Shown here: positions 15,905 to 18,998 of the stretch, in pieces
Position numbering within the stretch: the stretch's first letter is position 1
How the letters are laid out: each line of letters opens with the position of its first letter
Source: CAYVTD01 sp964454445
GTDB lineage: Bacteria > Bacteroidota > Ignavibacteria > Kapaibacteriales > UBA2268
Direction: 5' to 3'
NCBI GenBank assembly: GCA_964454445.1
Contig: CAYVTD010000049.1
Span: forward strand, 1-18,998
DNA length: 18,998 bases
The notes under the pieces: generated by a model
What the model saw: the letters and a program-made list of their open reading frames with translations, nothing else
The model's database searches: none
Told to the model about the DNA's origin: nothing
Position numbers and translations under genes: made by a program

Positions 15905-16360
15905 CTATGCTTTCGGATAAGCACCGAACAACTTTACAAAAAAGCGATGGAAAGAGTGTGCACCTTTTACAGGTTCGGCAAACATCATAATACACTTTTT
16001 CGAAATAATGTTTTTCCCGCTCTTTATGGCTAATCGAAGAGCCTCAGGGCTATCCGAGGATTGTTGTATCCAAATATGTTCTATCGGCGAAGATATTACT
16101 TCTTTTAGCACATCTGCTGTAACAGAAGAAGGGGTTACAAGTAACGCAGCTTTCACATCAGGAGATAGTTCGTTTACAGAACGATAGCACTTCTCTCCGT
16201 TAATTTCATCGGTTGCAGGATTAACCAAATATAAGGAAAAGCCCTTATTTTTCAATTCTCGACAGACATAAGCCCCAAACTTTTTCGAATCGCGTGGTGC
16301 TCCGACAACAGCGAGCCTCTTGTCCAAAAAAAAGTCTTTTATTTGCTTTTGTGTTACCAT
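15905..16360 (-). CDS. CoA-binding (YccU-like) Rossmann protein
   Basis: This 151-aa protein consists of a single CoA-binding_2 domain. It starts 'FFLDKRLAVVGAPRDSKKFG' (nucleotide-binding loop), continues 'LYLVNPATDEINGEKCYRSV' and 'DVKAALLVTPSSVTADVLKE', and has 'HIWIQQSSDSPEALRLA' near residue 110. This is the stand-alone relative of the CoA-binding domain of succinyl-CoA/acetyl-CoA synthetases. Family members bind CoA or related nucleotides, but no reaction has been firmly assigned. A ribosome site (AAGGA, 5 nt before the ATG) lies directly next to the stop codon of a truncated restriction-enzyme gene, 14 nt upstream. Its original upstream region has therefore probably been replaced or shortened by the same rearrangement. 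It converges on pheS (10 nt). Confidence 0.85.
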   Translation of the reverse strand: MVTQKQIKDFFLDKRLAVVGAPRDSKKFGAYVCRELKNKGFSLYLVNPATDEINGEKCYRSVNELSPDVKAALLVTPSSVTADVLKEVISSPIEHIWIQQSSDSPEALRLAIKSGKNIISKKCIMMFAEPVKGAHSFHRFFVKLFGAYPKA

Positions 16361-16374
16361 GTTTTATCCTTAAA

Positions 16375-16521
16375 TTAAATTTCTGAAAGATTATAATTCA
16401 TTAAAACTAGCCATACTTGTGCCTCTTTATCGCTATTCCAAGCATTGAATTTTTTTACAATGTCGTCTTCATTTTTGAATCCGTTTTTTGCTGTTTGTGA
16501 ACCTAGTTTAATCAAATCCAT
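16375..16521 (-). pseudogene. N-terminal remnant (48 codons) of a HinP1I-like type II restriction endonuclease
   Basis: This short open frame runs from ATG 16521 to TAA 16375-16377. It begins 'MDLIKLGSQTAKNGFKNEDD' and continues with 'VKKFNAWNSDKEAQVWL' and 'MNYNLSEI'. From memory, this closely follows the first ~48 residues of the type II restriction endonuclease HinP1I and its relatives (Pfam R-HINP1I), which are about 250 aa long and whose catalytic residues lie after this point. The frame stops exactly after the 'DEI'-like position, and the next gene begins 14 nt later, so about 200 residues are missing. It is preceded at 5 nt by the apparent C-terminus of a DNA methyltransferase. The fragment cannot be a nuclease. 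It is more likely the scar of a deleted restriction-modification cassette than a functional small protein. The match rests on recall and is not computed. Confidence 0.65.
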
Positions 16522-16526
16522 ATCAT

Positions 16527-16598
16527 CTAACTAAAAAAAAGATTATTCAATGTGTGTTCTTTTAATCTTTCATTTGCAATTTCAACATAACTACAAAT
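16527..16598 (-). pseudogene. C-terminal remnant of a DNA methyltransferase (probably N4/N6 type)
   Basis: A 23-codon open stretch on the minus strand ends at TAG 16527-16529. It reads 'YVEIANERLKEHTLNNLFFS' after three leading residues. 'YxEIAxERLK' near the very end, then a short 'NLF' tail, is the usual finish of amino (N4-C or N6-A) DNA methyltransferases, where the helix follows the SAM-binding 'GIE/D' strand. That strand and everything before it are missing: an in-frame TAA lies just upstream at 16599-16601. Its stop codon is 5 nt before the ATG of the restriction-endonuclease remnant, the standard M-then-R operon order. The piece is short, so the call depends on this context. HinP1I itself is paired with a C5-type methylase as I recall, so the partner here may differ. 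Confidence 0.4.
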
Positions 16599-16861
16599 TT
16601 AATCATTTTTATAGAATTTACTTAAATACCTTAATTAATTTTTAATGTGTATAATAAACCTATTTATATGTGGAATAAATAAAATGGAAAATCTAATATA
16701 CATTATATTTTAGTATAGAAATATGAGACACTTAATAATTAAAAATAAAAATGAATATAAAGTATATTTGGTGTTCTATTTGCTGTTTTGAATAATTCAT
16801 AGTATTTGAAATAATAATATTTTTGTTAAATTTCTGTCTATTGTAGCATGTAAAACTAATA
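16599..16861. other. AT-rich, gene-free stretch upstream of the R-M remnant and the flavodiiron gene
   Basis: About 260 nt of very AT-rich sequence contain only frames of about 20 codons or fewer on both strands, and I could not recognise any of them. It probably holds degraded former coding DNA of the lost cassette together with the promoter of the flavodiiron gene at 16862. No terminator, RNA gene or repeat is visible. Confidence 0.4.
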
Positions 16862-18061
16862 ATGGATAAAAAGATGTCTTTTGAGATTAAAAACAATGTG
16901 TTCTCTGTTGGAAAAACGGATTGGCAGGAGCAACATTTTCACGGGCAAGCAATGGCTTTGCCTCACGGCACTTCGTATAATTCATTTCTCATTCGCGATG
17001 AGAAATCGGTTATTATCGATTCTGTTCCAAAACAATACACATCTGATTATATTTCAAAAATTAAGGAAATTATCGAATTATCTGATCTTTATGCCGTTAT
17101 AGCGCTTCATGGCGAGCCAGATCATAGTGGTTCTTTAGGGCATTTGCTTGCTGCTAAGCCCGATTTGCCTGTCTATTGCACTACAATGGGCGAGAAATCA
17201 TTGCGTGGTTATTACCATAAGAATTGGAATTTCAAAATCGTCAAAACCGGCGACAAACTTAATCTCGGAAGCCGCGAGCTTACATTTATCGAAACTCCTA
17301 TGTTGCATTGGCCCGACTCAATGATAGCTTTTTTAACCAACGACAACATTCTTTTTTCCAGTGATATTTTCGGACAGCACTACGCCTCAGAATTTCTATA
17401 CGATGATTTGGTATCAAATTGCGAATTAATGTGGGAAGCAGTAAAATACTACGCTAACGTCGTTACACCATATAACACTAAAGCAAAAAAATCGCTTGCT
17501 GACTTGAAATCACTTAACCTGCCTGTTGAATTAATTTGCCCAGCACATGGCGTTATTTGGCGAAAAGCTGTATCTGAAATAATAAATACTTACGAAAAAT
17601 GGGCTGACAGTTATTCTGAAAACCAAATAAGTATCATTTACGATACAATGTACGAAAGTACGAGAAAAATGGCTGATGCAATAGCCCAAGGCATTCGCAA
17701 TACCGATAAGAATGTTAAAGTTAAGATTTTTAACTCGTCTAAACATCACCTAAGCGATATTGTAACTGAAATATTCTGCTCAAAGGGTATTTTAATCGGC
17801 TGCCCGACATATAATTACGGATTATTGCCATCAACAGCGGCTCTTCTCGATGAAATTACGGGGCTGAAATTTAGCGGAAAGAAAGCGGCAGCTTTTGGTA
17901 GTTATGGCTGGAGCCCTGCTTCAACCAAAATTATTAGCGAACGACTTGAAAAAAGTGGCTTCGAGATTGTTGGTAATGGCATGAAGGTCAATTGGGTGCC
18001 TTCTGAAGATATGCTTGCGCAATGCCGTAATTTCGGTGCTGAGTTTGCTTCGAGTTTCTAA
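16862..18061 (+). CDS. Flavodiiron protein (A-type flavoprotein, FprA/NorV-like)
   Basis: This 399-aa two-domain cytosolic protein carries an N-terminal metallo-beta-lactamase-like domain with the complete diiron ligand set. His83-x-Glu85-x-Asp87-His88 is in 'HGEPDHSG', with His149 in 'MLHWPD', Asp168 in 'SSDIFG' and His229 in 'CPAHGVIW'. The C-terminal flavodoxin domain begins with the FMN phosphate loop 'IIYDTMYESTRKMA' (258-271) and has 'GCPTYNYGLLPS' and 'GSYGWSPAS' loops. Family members reduce O2 to water and/or NO to N2O and protect anaerobes. Which gas this one prefers cannot be read from the ligands. There is no fused rubredoxin, so a separate electron donor is needed, and none is in the window. 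The gene stands alone. An alternative start at ATG 16874 would remove four residues. It has no clear Shine-Dalgarno. Confidence 0.95.
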   Translation: MDKKMSFEIKNNVFSVGKTDWQEQHFHGQAMALPHGTSYNSFLIRDEKSVIIDSVPKQYTSDYISKIKEIIELSDLYAVIALHGEPDHSGSLGHLLAAKPDLPVYCTTMGEKSLRGYYHKNWNFKIVKTGDKLNLGSRELTFIETPMLHWPDSMIAFLTNDNILFSSDIFGQHYASEFLYDDLVSNCELMWEAVKYYANVVTPYNTKAKKSLADLKSLNLPVELICPAHGVIWRKAVSEIINTYEKWADSYSENQISIIYDTMYESTRKMADAIAQGIRNTDKNVKVKIFNSSKHHLSDIVTEIFCSKGILIGCPTYNYGLLPSTAALLDEITGLKFSGKKAAAFGSYGWSPASTKIISERLEKSGFEIVGNGMKVNWVPSEDMLAQCRNFGAEFASSF

Positions 18062-18120
18062 CCCTTATTCTTGTTAATTTGCGACAATTTAGCTCAATTT
18101 GTAATATATTTTTCATTACT

Positions 18121-18156
18121 ATAAAAATAATTGTATTTTTATAAAAATAAATTGTA
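18121..18156. repeat. Two direct repeats with 20-bp spacing upstream of a lipoprotein gene
   Basis: ATAAAAATAATTGTA (18121-18135) is repeated as ATAAAAATAAATTGTA (18141-18156), one base longer, with starts 20 bp apart (two helical turns). They lie in the 223-nt gap between the flavodiiron gene and the lipoprotein gene. They could be binding sites for a regulator or an AT-rich promoter element; chance is possible in this base composition. Confidence 0.35.
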
Positions 18157-18272
18157 ACAAATTATGCTGAAAATTGTTTTTATTTGTATAAGAAAAATGT
18201 AAACGGAAAAATTTTTTGCTGAGATTGAAATACTTGAACTAGACAAGCAAAGTAACTATTTTTCATACAGAT

Positions 18273-18279
18273 AAAGGAG
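18273..18279 (+). promoter_or_regulatory. Strong Shine-Dalgarno of the repeat lipoprotein
   Basis: AAAGGAG ends 5 nt before ATG 18285. It is the best-placed ribosome site in the window and settles the start in front of the lipoprotein signal peptide. Confidence 0.65.
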
Positions 18280-18284
18280 CCACA

Positions 18285-18956
18285 ATGAGAACAGTTCTAC
18301 ACAAAATATTCCCATTCTTGCTAATTTTAGCGGTATTTGTCTCTTGCAAGGAGTCCACAACCGACCCTACTGACAAATATACAAATATAATTGCAGGCAC
18401 TATCATCGATGAGCAAGAAATTGGTGTGCCAGATGCAGAAGTCAGCGCCTTTCTTGGTCAAACTCTTCTGAATACCACTACTACTAACGAAGATGGTGGC
18501 TTCGAACTAAAATCACTCCCTGAAAACATCGAACAAGTCGATGTTGTCGTCAAACATCTCGATTTCCAAGAATTTCACGGAAAATTATCGAATTTTGTTG
18601 ATGGAAGCAAGAAAAAAGCAAAGGTAAGAATCCTCCACAACGACAGTTGCTGTGGCAAGATTCAAGTTTGGGTCAAAAATAGTTCCGACTCTTCTGATAT
18701 TAATGACGTGGAAGTGCGACTCAACAAAGGCAAGCAAGTCCTAAAAAAAGCATATACCGGTAATGATGGCTATCTCGAGTTTACAAATGTTTGTCCAGGT
18801 AAATATTGGATAAGAGTGTTTAAAGAGAACTTCAAGGTACAGGAAATCGAATTTGCAATAGGGGATTGCGATTCAGCGCAATTTCATTTATATCTCGAAG
18901 AAGTTAACAAAGATACTTGTTGCAAGGGAATAATAAAAGTATATGTAAAATATTAA
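18285..18956 (+). CDS. Lipoprotein with carboxypeptidase-regulatory/Ig-like repeats, apparently cut short by an in-frame TAA
   Basis: The 223 codons start with a lipoprotein signal peptide ('FLLILAVFVSC', acylated Cys21) and a short linker. Domain 1 (about 33-115) is a carboxypeptidase-regulatory-like fold: 'IAGTIIDEQEIGVPDAEVSA', 'TTTNEDGGFELKSLP'. Domain 2 (about 119-207) starts 'DSCCGKIQVWVKN' and has 'AYTGNDGYLEFTNVCPGKYW'. A third unit starts 'DTCCKGIIKVYVKY' at 210 and is stopped by TAA 18954-18956 after only 14 residues. The bases after the stop stay open in the same frame and read 'NGNPIKETKGRMGK', which fits the continuation of that unit. The intact gene was therefore probably longer and continued past the window. 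Such repeats are structural modules of surface lipoproteins, and the paired cysteines may form disulphides. The ligand is unknown. The stop could be a real nonsense mutation or a sequence error. Confidence 0.7.
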   Translation: MRTVLHKIFPFLLILAVFVSCKESTTDPTDKYTNIIAGTIIDEQEIGVPDAEVSAFLGQTLLNTTTTNEDGGFELKSLPENIEQVDVVVKHLDFQEFHGKLSNFVDGSKKKAKVRILHNDSCCGKIQVWVKNSSDSSDINDVEVRLNKGKQVLKKAYTGNDGYLEFTNVCPGKYWIRVFKENFKVQEIEFAIGDCDSAQFHLYLEEVNKDTCCKGIIKVYVKY

Positions 18957-18998
18957 AACGGCAATCCAATCAAAGAAACAAAAGGTCGCATGGGTAAA
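18957..18998 (+). pseudogene. In-frame continuation of the repeat lipoprotein after the stop codon (cut by window edge)
   Basis: Fourteen codons in the frame of the preceding gene read 'NGNPIKETKGRMGK'. In repeats of this type, a strand like 'KVYVKY' is normally followed by a turn such as 'NGNPI' and then a basic strand, as in the earlier unit 'DINDVEVRLNKGK'. This supports an interrupted third repeat rather than untranslated sequence. The stretch is short and ends at the window edge. Confidence 0.4.

Noticed and set aside
16741..16800. Possible remaining methyltransferase coding sequence upstream of the R-M scar
   Set aside because: Frames on both strands are about 20 codons or fewer and contain no methyltransferase motif that I can recognise.
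18954..18956. TAA read as a sense codon (alternative genetic code)
   Set aside because: Other genes in the window end normally at TAA or TAG with correct family lengths, so general TAA recoding is not supported.

Overview
The window looks like a chromosomal segment of a low-GC, Gram-negative bacterium of the Bacteroidota/FCB group, most likely on the Ignavibacteria-Kapabacteria-Chlorobi side. The reasons are a C-terminal secretion tail containing 'LEQNYPNPF' (type IX secretion, T9SS), an IgGFc-binding-domain surface protein, outer-membrane beta-barrels, a PheS with a Cys4 insert, few Shine-Dalgarno sequences, and tRNA genes without encoded CCA. The assignment is inferred from gene content only.

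Layout. 1-5696 (+): an envelope block. It holds the tail of one parvulin-type prolyl isomerase, a second SurA-like isomerase, a T9SS-sorted secreted protein, an IgGFc-binding/beta-barrel protein and a CcmB-like membrane protein. 5701-7831 (-): a SAM methyltransferase, rsgA and two class II tRNA genes (Ser-CGA, Leu-CAG). 8069-8461 (+): a small SnoaL/CaMKII-AD-fold protein. 8520-13772 (-): yqeY, mutS2, a secreted NamZ/DUF1343 muramidase and a MoxR ATPase. 14040-15894 (+): a small outer-membrane protein and pheS. 15905-16598 (-): a CoA-binding protein preceded by the wreck of a restriction-modification cassette. 16862-18061 (+): a flavodiiron protein. 18285-end (+): a lipoprotein made of Ig-like/carboxypeptidase-regulatory repeats, with an in-frame stop near the window edge.

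How it fits together. Many genes serve the envelope: periplasmic chaperones, secreted and surface proteins, peptidoglycan turnover and lipoproteins. The rest are translation and DNA-repair housekeeping genes. The flavodiiron protein suggests an anaerobic or microaerophilic life with a need to remove O2 or NO.

The most informative non-obvious item is at 16375-16598. The last ~20 codons of an apparent DNA methyltransferase are followed, 5 nt later, by the first 48 codons of a HinP1I-like restriction endonuclease, which stops just before the ribosome binding site of the next gene. I saw no CRISPR array, insertion sequence, phage gene or origin, and no convincing new multi-gene system.
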